Of a DNA stretch of 64,000 nucleotides, positions 1 to 12,500 are shown piece after piece (positions within the stretch are counted from its first letter, which is position 1; each line of letters opens with the position of its first letter). The stretch comes from Rotaria socialis (lineage: Eukaryota > Rotifera > Eurotatoria > Philodinida > Philodinidae): the NCBI GenBank assembly GCA_905331475.1, contig CAJNYU010003162.1:68226-132225 (forward strand), written 5' to 3'. The position numbers and the translations under genes were made by a program. Under the pieces are notes generated by a model. It was not told the origin of the DNA. It made no database searches and was given only the letters and a program-made list of their open reading frames with translations.

Positions 1-1253
1 GAAAAACATGAGTTTCCATGTTTTATTGAAAAAGAAAGAACTCAAGAATACAAACTGGCTAAGTAATAATTTTGGTCTATACACTGATATATAGACTAAA
101 ATTTCAACATATAGTTTCGAATTTCTATTATGAGAATAAAATAAAATCTATGAGAAATGTTTCTCGGAAAAATCCATTTTTCAGATTTTGTTTTTGTTGA
201 GCTTCTCTCAGTACTCTTGAATAATAGCAAGTTGAGATTTTCAGAGATTATATTCGGAATAGAGCACATATTTCTTATCCTCATCTATTTACCTGGAATA
301 TTCTACATCTCCAATTGATACCTATAGAGAATTTCTATCGAAAAAGTCTTAGTTTATTCTTCGATTATGATACCAAGGATTCAACTCATGTCATTAAATC
401 ATAAAAAGCTGATCTATTATTTATTTGTAATGAATATTCATATTTGTCGAGAAAAACAGTTGAAACTGCAGACGATTTTCTTACCTTGAAATATGTTTAC
501 TTCGTTTGAAACTTGAAACCTTTATGTTTTCAATAGAAATGAAGTTCAAATCGATTGAAATTCATCTTCCTTTTATAGATTCATATTGATCATATATTAT
601 AATTATCTGTTTCATTAAGAAAATATACACCTTTCGAAGATTAAGAAGATATTGATCTAGGGTGTTTTTTTTTATTTATTTGTAAGAAGAGCATATGTTA
701 CTAGAATGCTTTTTAATCTTTTTGAACCTCTGATCTATTCTAAATTACAATTTGATAAATCTTTGTTTAAATTCTCTATGTCAATAGGGCCATATCATAT
801 TTTCTTTTCCTTTTTCATTTATAGGCTGCGAAATTTGTTGGAAATAAAATGAAAGAAATCAATTACTCATTGGAATATTTTTCGATATTTAGAACGATAA
901 ATAAAAATATTGCAATACATTGTGTTAGCCAGGGATTATATCGTCACATTCAATTCAATTACTAATAGTACTTCAAGTAAAGTAATACGCTTATAGTGGT
1001 AGATGTGATCGATAATAATGACTGATTCATTTGTAATTATTCAGAGTTTTTTTTTTTGACAAGACAATAAATTAAATAATACATAATCAATTTAAATATA
1101 AGAATAATTTTCATTCTACTACATAAAAGATCTTTAGGGTAAATGTGCGACATCTTTTTCAATGTTGGTTCTGTTGGTCAATGTTATTATTTCATTAATA
1201 AGTACGATCTTTTCAAAGACACTACCTATTCTTCTTTCAAGTAAAAGACAAAC
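1..1253. other. Gene-free stretch upstream of PTGES2
   Basis: AT-rich sequence with no convincing coding exon on either strand; only short chance open frames are present. The last bases before the first gene contain a pyrimidine-rich stretch ending in AG (around 1231-1242), followed by the start codon at 1254. This looks like a splice acceptor for a 5'UTR intron or a spliced leader. Confidence 0.5.
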
Positions 1254-3424
1254 ATGAGTCGTCTACTCATCTCTGCTACTAGAACATTTCAATGTTCTTT
1301 CTCTCGACAACATCTTCTCTTACGTAGTTCTCGACTTGTATCAACTCAAATTAATACTGATATTCATCAAATTAAAAGACAAGATTTAAAAGGTGATTAT
1401 CCATCATCGTCTCGTCCCGGACGTCAATATCGTTATTATCTTTTATCAATTGCTGCTGGAGCATTAATTGGCACAGCTTATACACTTCGTCAATCGAAAA
1501 AATACGAAGGTCTTATGCCTGAATACCTATCAAATACTGAATTACTTGAACGTCAAGCAATGGAAGCCCGACCATTGCCGCCACCAGTTACGAAACATGT
1601 TACGTTCAGTAAGCCACCAAGAGAAGATTTTCCATTTAAAATAACACTCTATCAATATGTGACATGGTTAGTTTGTATTTTCATTTGAACAATTTTTCGA
1701 TTAAACTACTACTTTATTTTTTCTTCATAGTCCGTTCTGTTGTAAAGTCCGTGCATATTTGAATTATAATCGTATACCATATGATATTGTTGAAGTCAAT
1801 AGTGTGATGCGTTCAGAAACTAAATGGTCGACATATAAAAAAGTACCGATTGTTGTTATTGAAAATGAGCAAATTCAATTGAATGATTCAAGTGTGATTA
1901 TATCAGCTATCGAATCATATTCACGTATGCCAACAAAAGCATTTAAAAACGTATCAAAATTATATCAATCAATTATTGAAAAAGATGACAAGGGAAAACT
2001 ATCATTTAGTTATCCAAATAAATATTTTCTTGTTGAACCATTACTAGATGACCAATTAGATCCAACCAAACAAGTACAAACAGAAAAAACAAAAAATGAT
2101 GCGATAGACAATAAAGTGAAACAGACACAGAATAACGAACCTTCAAAATCATTTTTCGGTAATTAAATAAGAGAAAGAAAAGCTCCGAACTATTTGATTT
2201 TATATTTTTAGCTAAATTTTTTTCAAAATCAAAATCTGAAAATGAACAAACTTCAACAAGTAATAGTCTAGAAAATGAAACTACAACAAAAGTTTCATAT
2301 GTTAAATCAAGTGATCAGTATAAATTAGAACGCCAATGGCGTGAGTGGGTTGATACAAAATTTGTTCACACATTATCACCAAATATTTATTGTACTTTTA
2401 AACAATCACTCAACACATTTTTATGGTTTTCAAAAGCCGGAGATTGGGAACAGATTTTCCCATGGTATCAACGTTGGATTATTGTTTATATTGGTGCTAT
2501 TGTTATGCGAGTCGTAGCTGGACGACTAAAAAGCAAATACAATTTAAATGATAATGTTAGACTTTCTTTATATGAATATGCAAATGAATGGGTTAAAGCA
2601 GTTGGAAATAAAGATTTTCTTGGTAAGATACAGTTTAATTTAATAACCAATGAATATTATTGTAATAGCCATCCAAAGAATGATTTTATATTCTTCAAAT
2701 AGAAACGAGTCTGTATTCTAAAAATAGCTTAAGTCCAGCCAATAGCTATTCAGTCGGCAATTGAATAGAACCGGAACTATGAAAGATTTTTACTTTAACT
2801 GGTTTTGTTGAGATTTCTATTTTTAAGAATAAAAAATAGCCAATGGTCATCAGTGTTGATAATAGTATTCCATATGAATTATAATGTCCAATTAAAGCTT
2901 TTTTTTCCGAATTATACGGTTACATAAAATATTTGAAGTTCATTTTACAGTCGCATTTCTATGCATAAAAAAACTATCTATATGCTAATTATATTCCTTT
3001 GTTGTATTGATCGGTAAAGATCAAGATATGGTAGATATTTTAATAGACGTTAATGAATCTCACTGATCTAATAACATCACAATTCATAATCTTATGCCTT
3101 TCAGCTACTCTATTAATGATGCATGCTTTCTTTAAACATGTATCAATTCATAAGAATTTATCTTACGAAAAGAAACTTCGATTTTGCATAACATTGTATT
3201 TACTAAAATAAAGGATATGCTACTTAATGATGTATTATCATTTTTTAATTCTAGGTGGATCTGAACCAAATCTTGCTGATTTAAATGTTTACGGAGTTTT
3301 AACAGCAATTCAAGGTTGTGAAGCATTTCAAGATCTTATGTCTAATACAAAAATTCAACCATGGTTTGAACGTATGAAGCATTTAGTGGAATCTGGATCT
3401 GTTGATAATGTTGTTACAGCCTAA
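1254..3424 (+). CDS. PTGES2: Prostaglandin E synthase 2-like (membrane-associated, thioredoxin/GST fold)
   Basis: Four exons: 1254-1666, 1731-2158, 2212-2622, 3255-3424; 473 residues, longer than the human protein. The N-terminus is basic and Ser/Arg-rich, as in an organelle-targeting presequence, and is followed by a hydrophobic segment near residues 60-80. The glutaredoxin-like part starts LYQYVTCPFC, with the CxxC active-site pair at Cys138 and Cys141. The stretch VPIVVIENEQIQLNDSSVII is the GSH-transferase-like core. A charged, low-complexity insert (about 225-300) precedes the C-terminal GST-like helical domain (RLKSKYNLNDNVR, PNLADLNVYGVL, IQPWFERM), which matches the PTGES2 family closely. 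Known family role: isomerises PGH2 to PGE2, and also binds heme/GSH; which activity matters here is not shown. The third intron (632 nt) is ten times the others. The APH-1 gene starts 137 nt downstream on the same strand. Confidence 0.9.
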
Positions 3425-3561
3425 CGTTTTTATTTTCCTATTTAAAATACAGATATAAAATCTGATAAATCCATTCATTGTTGATTTGATGATTATAAGA
3501 ATCCTAGGAAGATATCATTTTAGATAAAACAGTAGAGTAACTAACTGAGAATAAAACAAAA

Positions 3562-5171
3562 ATGACGATTATAGAATGTGCTGGTTGCACATTGATTGCA
3601 TTTGGTGTGCCATTTTCAATGTTTGTATTTACCATTGCACATCATCCATTTCGCATCATAATTGCGATGACAAGGTAGGAAAAGATTTCTATAGACATAC
3701 GATTTTTTCCTATTAATATCATCATAATTTTTTCTAGTGCATTTTTTTGGCTTATATCATTACTTTTATCATCGCTTCTTTGGTTTGCTGTTGTACCATT
3801 GCGTAATCAACTTGCTTTCGCAGTTCCATTTACTGTGTTATTTCAGGAAATATTTCGATATTTATTTTATCGTTTGATCAAGTGAGGATTTCATTGGATA
3901 TGATCTATAGTATAGCTGTTATTCTCTATTAAGAAAAGCTGAATTTGCTTTACAAAAAGCGCAAATGCAAGAATTAACAGCTAAAGGAATGGTATTTGAT
4001 CGATTTGCTGTTGCTTATGGTAAAATTATTTTATTATGATTTCAAACTAAATTTTCTTGTTTCTTTGTCGTTAAGCTTCAGGATATGGTTTTGGTTTAAT
4101 TAGTGGAACATTTGCTATTGTCAATGTACTAAGTGATATGACAGGTCCTGGTACCATTGGTATTTTTGGACATTCACCAGACTTTTTTATTGCTACAGGT
4201 ACAACATTAAGATCGAATAGGATATCTTTTTCTCATTTCTCATTCGATTCAAAGCAGAAATATACACTAAGATAAAAGTTATTTCAAAATTGTAATTATT
4301 ATTTAGTCAAATCTAGTTCTCTATGATTGATTACCAGATAAAGACGATCACTGTTTTTGTTTCTGAGTTCATGTAGGAATTTCAATCTCATCATATGATA
4401 TCCTGTACACCATTGCTATTTCAGCGAAAGCCTTCAGTAAATGATGTCATATTCATTTCGTATTCGAAGAATATGTTCATTAAATCGGTTATTTGTCAAT
4501 GTTTAAGTGCTCTATGTCATATGTTTGAGATTCAGTCGACATTATGAATACAAAATGTATTTGATTAGTGATTTTTGAAATATCCTTGTTAAGTATTAGA
4601 GCACCATATATATCTAGGAGCAAGTAGTAAAATATTTGGTCTCCTTACTGATTTGAACACTAGATAACTATTATGTTCATATACACTAGATTTAGAACAT
4701 TTTCTCAATCTAATGTAACAAGCAGCCTTTTAGTCTCATGTACTTCTTATTTTGTAAACCAAAGAAAAAAAAATTCTTATTGACTCTCATAGTTTAAGAT
4801 ATCAATGAATTACTATTGAATATACGTATATCTTTTAGCATTTCTCGCATTATGTATCATTCTATTAAATACATTTTGGGGTGTCATTTTCTATACGTCA
4901 CTTGATAAAGGTGGCATGCATAGAATTATTGGTCCTGCAATTGTTGTTCTTACCCATATGCTTTTTTCTTGCATGGTAATTATTTTACTTTTGTTTTCAT
5001 TGAACTCTATTAATAGATGTTAAAACATTTTAGACATTATTAAATCGAAAATCTACACCAACTTATTCAATATCAATTGTTATTGGTTATGTACTTCTGA
5101 TTGGAATGGTAATATATACACTGATTTTACGTGGATTTAATATAAATAACATTCGTCAAAGATTAAATTAA
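3562..5171 (+). CDS. APH1: APH-1, gamma-secretase complex subunit
   Basis: Six exons: 3562-3674, 3738-3881, 3934-4019, 4076-4198, 4839-4975, 5034-5171; 246 residues, the family's usual size. It is almost entirely hydrophobic, consistent with seven membrane helices. The fourth-helix glycine motif is intact (SGYGFGLISG gives GxxxGxxxG), followed by SDMTGPGTIGIFGHSP. APH-1 is the scaffold that assembles with nicastrin, presenilin and PEN-2 to cleave membrane stubs such as Notch. The conserved His in the family motif LLHTFWGV is Asn166 here (LLNTFWGV), whereas the second conserved membrane His is kept (His195). The fourth intron is 640 nt; the others are about 50-65 nt. AATAAA overlaps the region just after the stop (5173-5178), so the 3'UTR may be very short. 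Confidence 0.93.
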
Positions 5172-5417
5172 CAATAAATATTTATCATATGTAACACTTC
5201 TTCGTTGTTGTAAATTGATTATTAATTGTTTCTTTTTATTGAAAATTTAAACTATTTTTTGTTTTCTTCGATCTAAATATTCACTATTTGTCATTATTCT
5301 TAAAGAAACTAGCAAAAATCATGTGTCAACAACTTAAAAAAAAAAGTTAACAGCTATGTGTAATTGTTGAAAAATAAAATAAAATGAAATGAGCATGTTA
5401 TTAAAGTGCATTTTTAG

Positions 5418-6867
5418 ATGTTTTTCGCTCGTGTATTACATTTACATTTTGATTTTCTAAGGAAAAATAGGCATCATTTTTCGTATGGTAAGTTTTCTAT
5501 ATTGAAACTAGTTATAATCAGTCTGTGCTTTGATTATCTTTTTCCAGTACAAAATGTATACAGGATGGCATCATCGTCATTGGCTAAGAAAAAAATTGCA
5601 TTTGTTGGTTCGGGTAATTGGGGAAGTGCCATGTGAGTTTTATATACTAAGTTTCTTTTGAAATTTTTTTATTCGATTTAATAAAGCGCTTGCCATATCG
5701 GTGACAAAGTTCGTCAATTAAATGGTCAATATCATGAACAAATATTAATGTGGTGCAAAGAAGAAATATTAGATGATGGTAGAAAATTAACAGAAGTGAT
5801 AAATCAACAACACGAAAATATCAAATATTTACCAGATCGAAAAATTCCTGAAAATATTATTGCTATACCTGACCTTGATATAGCAGTTAAAGATGCGGAT
5901 ATAATTATTTTTGTTGTACCACATCAATATGTCAAAAATATTTGTGAGCAATTGAAAAACAACATAAAAAAGGATGCATTTGCTTTAACATTAATTAAAG
6001 TTAGGAAATAATATTAACGTTGCTTTCATTTTCTATTGATTGTTTTTATTTTCAGGGATTTTATGTTGATGAACAAACCAAAGAACTTACACTTGTTTCA
6101 CAAATTATTAAAAATACATTAAACATTCCATGTGCAAGTATGATGGGAGGTTTGTTGATAGATATTAATTAAAAATATACTTGCATTTATTTATTTAATT
6201 AGCTAATATTGCTAATGAAGTAGCTAAAAAAATCTTCTGTGAAGCAACAGTAGGATGTCGTGATGATAAACATAGTGAAATAATTCGGCAATTAATTGAT
6301 ACACCTGTTTTTCGTTTACGTTTTTTTCCCGATGTTGAAATTATCGAAATGCTTGGTGGTTTAAAAAATATTGTTTCAATGTTAGCTGGTTTTGCTGAAG
6401 GTTTAGATGCCGGTTTCAATACACGAGCAGCTGTAGTATTTTATTTTATGAATAGTTCAAAGAATATTTTCTATTTTATTTAGATTCTTCGTTTGGGTTT
6501 TGTTGAAATGATTAATTTTTGTCGTCTATATAAAAAAGAATCAACATCAGAAATTTATTTACAATCATGTGGTATAGCTGATTTAATAGCATCATCATTA
6601 GGTGGAAGAAATTATAGAGGTGCAAAAACAATGGTCCAAACAAAAGATTCATTAGCATATATTGAAAAAAAAGATTTTAATGGACAATCACTGCAAGGTC
6701 CAAGTACAGCAAAGGAAGTTTATCGTTATCTTCATGCTCGAAATCTATTAGATCGATTTCCACTTTTTCGTGATACTCATCTTATTTGTGAAAGTATAAT
6801 TAAACCACATGTGTTTTTGGATAATTTAGGTAATCATCCAGAATTCCATCGAACTATTCCAGAATAG
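5418..6867 (+). CDS. GPD1: NAD-dependent glycerol-3-phosphate dehydrogenase, cytosolic type
   Basis: Core exons: 5565-5632, 5687-5999, 6056-6149, 6203-6432, 6484-6867, giving 362 residues from ATG 5565. The N-terminal Rossmann motif is VGSGNWGSAI (GxGxxG). Catalytic lysines sit in LIKG and GGLKNIV. The C-terminal domain has ADLIASSLGGRN and NGQSLQGPSTAKEVY, as in GPD1/GPD1L. It interconverts dihydroxyacetone phosphate and glycerol-3-phosphate with NADH in the cytosol. The start is ambiguous: an upstream in-frame ATG at 5418 is preceded directly by TTTTTAG. A 60-nt GT-AG intron (5488-5547) keeps frame whether or not it is spliced, so a basic N-terminal extension of 29 residues (49 if retained) is possible. 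The conventional start is 5565. The donor of the fourth intron is taken as 6433 because this gives RAAILRLG, matching the family length. AATAAA lies near 7057. Confidence 0.93.
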
Positions 6868-7629
6868 TCATGATAGCGACTTGTATTTTATTTCTCGTTT
6901 TTATTTGCTTTCTAAGCAAGCAGCTCATTTTTATTCGAGTCATGTAACGATGATCTACGGCTATTCTCTGAAAAAAATGTACGATGAAACGTCGTCATGA
7001 TTTATTTTGCGTTTTTATATTATTTATGCACTTTAAAAACATTTACAAATAGTACTAATAAATGAGAAGTAAATTACTTTGATATAAAATAAAAACTTCT
7101 AATATGAAATTCAGTTAAACATTTAATGATTTTATTACAAGGATTTTCAATGAGTATACACATGAACAACTTTGTTGTTTAGGAATCTGTCTAAAAAAGC
7201 ATGGTAAACAATGATACCCTTTGTAAAATATTAAAAAAAGAACATCATATAATGGTGGACGGTTATTTTTAGATCGGGCGTGAACAATATTTAATCAAAT
7301 AAACCCTTTGAATTGTTTGTCATAGTGGTATATTATTATATTACAGAAATAAACAATTCGAGTGACGCCAGTATCATAATAATCTCTCTCAAGAGACATA
7401 AATGATATTTTCACTATTATTAACAAATTAATTTTCTGTTTCTTTAAGATTTCAACGGTCATACTAGCTTTACGCCAGTGAAAGTTATTAGAAAACGGCC
7501 TCAAAATAGTAATAAATGCGGAAACATCGGATTTGCATCCGATTGTTATGTGTACTGCAAAAACTGAGTCGATTTATATATGTTGTGAATAATACTGAGA
7601 AAAAAACCCTCTACCCCTCCCCCCCCCTA

Positions 7630-7655
7630 NNNNNNNNNNNNNNNNNNNNNNNNNN
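7630..7655. other. Assembly gap (26 N) next to poly-C
   Basis: A run of 26 undetermined bases directly follows a C-rich homopolymer (CTACCCCTCC then C7). The gap probably reflects failure to sequence the poly-C tract, so its true length is unknown. Confidence 0.95.
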
Positions 7656-8149
7656 GGATGGTCTGGCCAATAATGACAATTTTCTCGATAGCTCAGTCAT
7701 TTCTTGACGGATCCTTCTCATCTTCGAACTCGACTGAGATATTGATGAGATCATTTTGTGTACAAAATTTCATGACAATTGGTTCAGCCTTTCAGGAGCT
7801 ATCGTGTAAACGGCCGGACACACTGACCGATTCTAGTGTACTCACTTTTTTTTGGGTACACAAAAATGAGAAGTTCTCTTTTCATTGTGTACATCGATAG
7901 CTTTATAAAAAAATATTTCAGCCAAGATGACAATCCTCTTTGGAATAAAAGAATTTTTAATTCAAGTCTCAAATCATTAATCTTTCGAATTAACATACGC
8001 AATATTCTTTGCCATTGCACTATCATTTATCAAGATACAACATATATGTCAAACTTGAAACTTGAATTCAATTGAAATTTTCAACTTTCAACTTTCAAAC
8101 CAATACCGTTCTGATGAATCGTGTCTGGCACATATTATCCCCATGTAAT

Positions 8150-8215
8150 GGAAACCGGTAAAGACCCGGCTCCCGTTACCGCGGTAAGCCGGGGCAAATC
8201 GCAGTAAATCGGCGA
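8150..8215. repeat. GC-rich palindromic patch
   Basis: A GC-rich island in AT-rich DNA, with the perfect 12-bp palindrome TTACCGCGGTAA at 8176-8187 flanked by CCGG-containing half repeats on both sides. It is probably part of a decayed mobile element, but I see no complete ends. Confidence 0.4.
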
Positions 8216-8667
8216 TTTTGTTTGATAAACCGAAGTAAATTGACATTTTTTTTCAATCAATCCCATTTGATTCTAATACAGTCGCTGTTTAGTTTCTTTT
8301 TCAATAATAATTTACAGTTAAATTATACAATTATTACTTCAATTATTTTTATTTCGAAGCAAAGAAATTTATATTGGAATCCGATAGCTTCCAGTGTTGG
8401 AACGGAATCCAACATAAGCATTCGACCCATGTGTTCTGTCGGCACCATATACTTATTCATTGGGGATTAAGAAAAACAATTTTCCGTCCGACCCGTTAGT
8501 AGGTCCGTAACCAGGAATCTGATCGGATTTTGGCGGCTTGTCGGGTCATATGAGATCCGATAGGATTCACTGTCGGATTCATTCACCTAAGTAAAAATAA
8601 ACACCCAGGTCGAGCAATCATATTGTAAGATCTGATCTTATATGAGCTTGCACGATCATACGAAAAT

Positions 8668-8809
8668 CTGACAAAAAATCGTAGTTCCTGAGATCTGAGA
8701 TCAATTCACACAATCAGATTCTTGAAAGGTCGTATTAATGTGTAAGATCTTTCAAGAATCTGATTGTGCGAATTGATCTCAGATCTCAGGAACTACGATT
8801 TTTTGTTAG
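8668..8809. repeat. Near-perfect inverted repeat (61-nt arms, 20-nt loop)
   Basis: The left arm 8668-8728 and right arm 8749-8809 are reverse complements with only two mismatches in 61 positions, separated by a 20-nt loop. Transcribed, it would fold into a long hairpin. Weaker complementarity and repeated GATCT-type words continue outside the arms (about 8630-8880), so the hairpin may be the core of a larger element. No clear target-site duplication was found. Confidence 0.85.
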
Positions 8810-9107
8810 ATTCTTGTAAGATTTCGCCCGTATTCCAAGATTTTGTATGTGCTTCATAAGATCTTGTGTCAGATTTTTCGATCTGAGAAACCAAAGCGAT
8901 GAGGAAATTTGTTCTGATCAACATACTGATTGTCCTAGAAATGAACAAGAGAAATCCATATTTGAGTAGATTTCGTTGGGATTTTCAAGCTCGTTTTATA
9001 ACTTTTAAAAATCTTCTTAAAACTTCGAAGTCAAACATTTATTATGGGATATACTATGCGTAACAATGAAGAAACACTAATAACCTGTGGATACGTATAG
9101 AATAACG

Positions 9108-9547
9108 TAAGGTACGGGCAATTCAAAATTACAGTATCTCTACTTTTTTGCTTAAACATGCATCACTAGATTCCTATTTTTACGCTGATCACGAATATCT
9201 ACTTAGCTTTTCGATTTAGCAAAACACTCATGGAGAAAAACGCAAGATACTAATAGGGTCTAAAAATCAGCGAAAAAATTGTTTTACAACAAACAACGTG
9301 CATTTCTATAATGCTAAACTTCTCACTCTCGCCAACATGATCTTCGAATTCCTCATGGAAAAACTAGTCCAGTAGCAATATATATAGATTTTTAGACCCT
9401 ATTAGTATCTTGCGTTTTTCTTCATGAGTGTTTTGCTAAATCGAAAAGCTAAGTAGATATTCGTGATCAGCGTAAAAATAGGAATCTAGTGATGCATGTT
9501 TAAGCAAAAAAGTAGAGATACTGTAATTTTGAATTACCTGCACCTTA
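9108..9547. mobile_element. Foldback/MITE-like element with 161-bp inverted arms
   Basis: The left arm 9108-9268 and right arm 9387-9547 are reverse complements with four differences in 161 positions (about 97.5% identity), around a 118-nt unique centre. No coding capacity. The outermost bases on both sides read TA, so a TA target duplication with termini AGGTGCAGGT / AGGTACGGGC would fit a Tc1/mariner-type non-autonomous element. That class assignment is inference. Confidence 0.8.
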
Positions 9548-12500
9548 AGTAATTGTAATGTTAATGAAAAGTTTCATTTATCAGATTTCTTCACTTTTTT
9601 GTGTTTCCGCATAAAAAATATCAATATCTTGGGCTCATCCATATGTATTATAATAAATAATTATTTAAGTCACGCTATATAGATTATATCGAGTAACTTG
9701 AATACTGATTCTTTTGTATTACACTCGTGTATTATATAGCTAAAACCGTTTTGTTCTAAATTAAGAATTATTGCCTTAGAGAAAAATATCATAGCTATTT
9801 ATTATAAGTAGCGAGGCTAGTTGTATTGTAAGCAATTAAATTAAAATACGATTTAAAACACTTACTTAACAATACAATAAAGCCGGGCATCCTTTAGATC
9901 ATCAACTTTTCTGTATATTTTTCTTGCTTTGATTGTATTCAAATTGATGTCCTTGCCATCTTAACAACTTATTCACTTTAAAAATCTAATCGAAATCTTG
10001 CGGATCATCCATTTCATTAGATTGCGATTGTGAGTATCTTTCTGTGGATCAGCCACTCGTGATTCTTCATTTTTTTAAGATTCACTAAGTTTCCTGCAAT
10101 CAATCACTAACAGGCTTGGATTAAAAAGATTTCGAAAGTAAATTAAACATTTTAATTTAGCATTTTCCATTCAGTCATTCTTTCTCTTATCGTTTGATAC
10201 TCGCAATGATATTTTTTAATTATGTGTATATTTCTTAATTTATATCGATTGAATTTTTCTGTGAAATCTTTTATTTGTTTCTCTATTGAGAAATGCAAAA
10301 AAACATATTCTACATTAATATTAAATTCAATCAACGTTATTCGTTCTTATTTAGGAACGTACTGCTATGATCGGTTTTTAAAAATTTCTCAGAAATATTT
10401 TGGGTAGGGCAAGGTAGCGTTGCTAATCCATCTCTGCGCACCGTCGGTTTTATATGTTCTTAGCCGGCTCATACTTATATCGCTATTCACATTTTTTTTC
10501 ATTGTTTTTCATAATAAATCTGATTTTTAATATATACACTTCAGATGTATATTAAATGTTCATATTTATTATTGAGAAAACATTTGGGTTCACAGCTTCA
10601 TAGAGTCTTTACTTTTTAATCGATAAGATTGTCCTTAGTGTCAAAAAAATCTACCCAGTTATCCCACACATCTCTATAACGGCAACATTCTCTTTTTTAA
10701 CTTTCAAATTTTATTTACATAAGAAAAACTTCGCACTTCTAATATTTCTTAAATTACTTTGATCCACCTAGCAATTATCTATTTCAGAAATGTTATCCGC
10801 CGCAATGAGTATTTTTTTAAATGCATAAATTTGCCCTTGGTGTTGAGTTTCAATTTTATTTATTAAATATCAATTACAGGTAAGGTTTATAATATTCTTT
10901 CCCTTGAAAAAATTCCAGTGGAAAAGTCGTATGTGATTCAAATTTTCTGACGACCAGCTACAGATTTAGTTCTTAACAACCTCTATTAAGTTTTAATTTA
11001 AATCACATCAATACAAAGTAATTTACATACTACGCTACAGGATATGGTGTATGATCTTTCATTCCTGTACCATTCGTTTCTCGTGTCTTCAAGTTTGTTC
11101 TACAAAATCTAGGTCAATACTTCACAGATTTGATACCAATTAATATATGTCATGTTAAGTATTCTTTCGACACTATTTGTATCATTGTTACAAATGTATA
11201 TGGTTGATCCACAAAAACCATCGATTCGAGCGCTTGCAACATTAAAAACATTCCTTGTTTGATTATCTAAATTTTTCTTGTTATTTCATTTATCAAAGTT
11301 TTATTAGCATTTCAAGTAAGCAAATAAAGTAATCATATAAAAATTTCGCTCATATCGAATTCGATTTGGTCATCAACATCATTGATAAAGCATTTATTTT
11401 GAACAAAACCGTGCTGCACTTCAATTACATATAGATTATTGTTCTTCTTCTTAAAATGAAACGTATCATCAAATTTTTACGAATGTATATTTTTAAATAT
11501 ACTTTTATAGATCATCAATTAAAACTATCCGAGAACTGTGTAGAAATAGTTTATTTATAATTTCCAAATTGAACTTTTTTTCACTCAAAAACTTAGATCT
11601 TAATGAAAATTGTAAGAAATAGTTGCCATTTGTTAGATCGCATAAAATAGTTTTAAAAGTTTTTTTACTTGGGCAATTAATTTGAACAAAAGCTATCATC
11701 AATTTTTAGATAATAATATTTGTTTCTTTTGGCCGAAAAGTTTGAATCTCGCATAATTTCTCTATTTGAATCATCTAGAAAAAAAGAAGAATTATCACAA
11801 CTAATTTCATTGTACTCAGGATAAACATGAATTTTATTATTTTTTTTTATAGAAAGCAACACCCGCTCATTACTTATATATATATATATATAATCCAAAG
11901 TTACCAATATTATTCATCAATAGCAGATTCGCTTTCTTATTTTATCGTAAGCAAAGATGTTTAACAGCATTAATTAAATAACACAACTTTCATTCTATAC
12001 ATGTAGTATCATCTAAAGTTATGTTGTTCATTCATCTGTTTAATCTAGAAGTATAAAAAAAAACAATGTTAAAAACATTATAATTTAGGTTATGAAATTG
12101 TTTTCGAGTTAAGTTTTAAATTTGAATATCACTCTTTTGAATCAGCTCTTTTACGCAATGATATGTTTAATTTTATTTTTTAACTACGTATATTATATAT
12201 TCGTATACTTCTGTTTAGTTTCTTTCATATTAGGAATTCATCTTTCCTTTTTTTAATGATTTATCAATTTTCTACTCATGGTAGACACACACTTCTAGTA
12301 ACGTAGTTAAAACTATTGTCTAGCTGATAATTATCATCACTAAAGATTTCAATTGATACATAGCCAAATTTTGTTTACATTTCATTGTTCTGGTTCGATT
12401 AGACATGATTTCAGTTTATAATCTTCTGTACAGTGGATCAACTGGTGATATTTCTAATCGAATACAGGAACACTATGATGTATTATCAAGTATAAAGTTC

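Noticed and set aside
5554..5556. ATG at 5554 as the GPD1 start
   Set aside because: It is out of frame with the Rossmann motif.
8668..8809. MicroRNA precursor
   Set aside because: The stem is 61 bp and nearly perfect, longer and more paired than typical animal microRNA precursors. A foldback element or hairpin-siRNA source fits better.
11505..11907. Adjacent minus-strand short frames
   Set aside because: No shared splice signals that keep frame, no domain; AT-rich chance frames.
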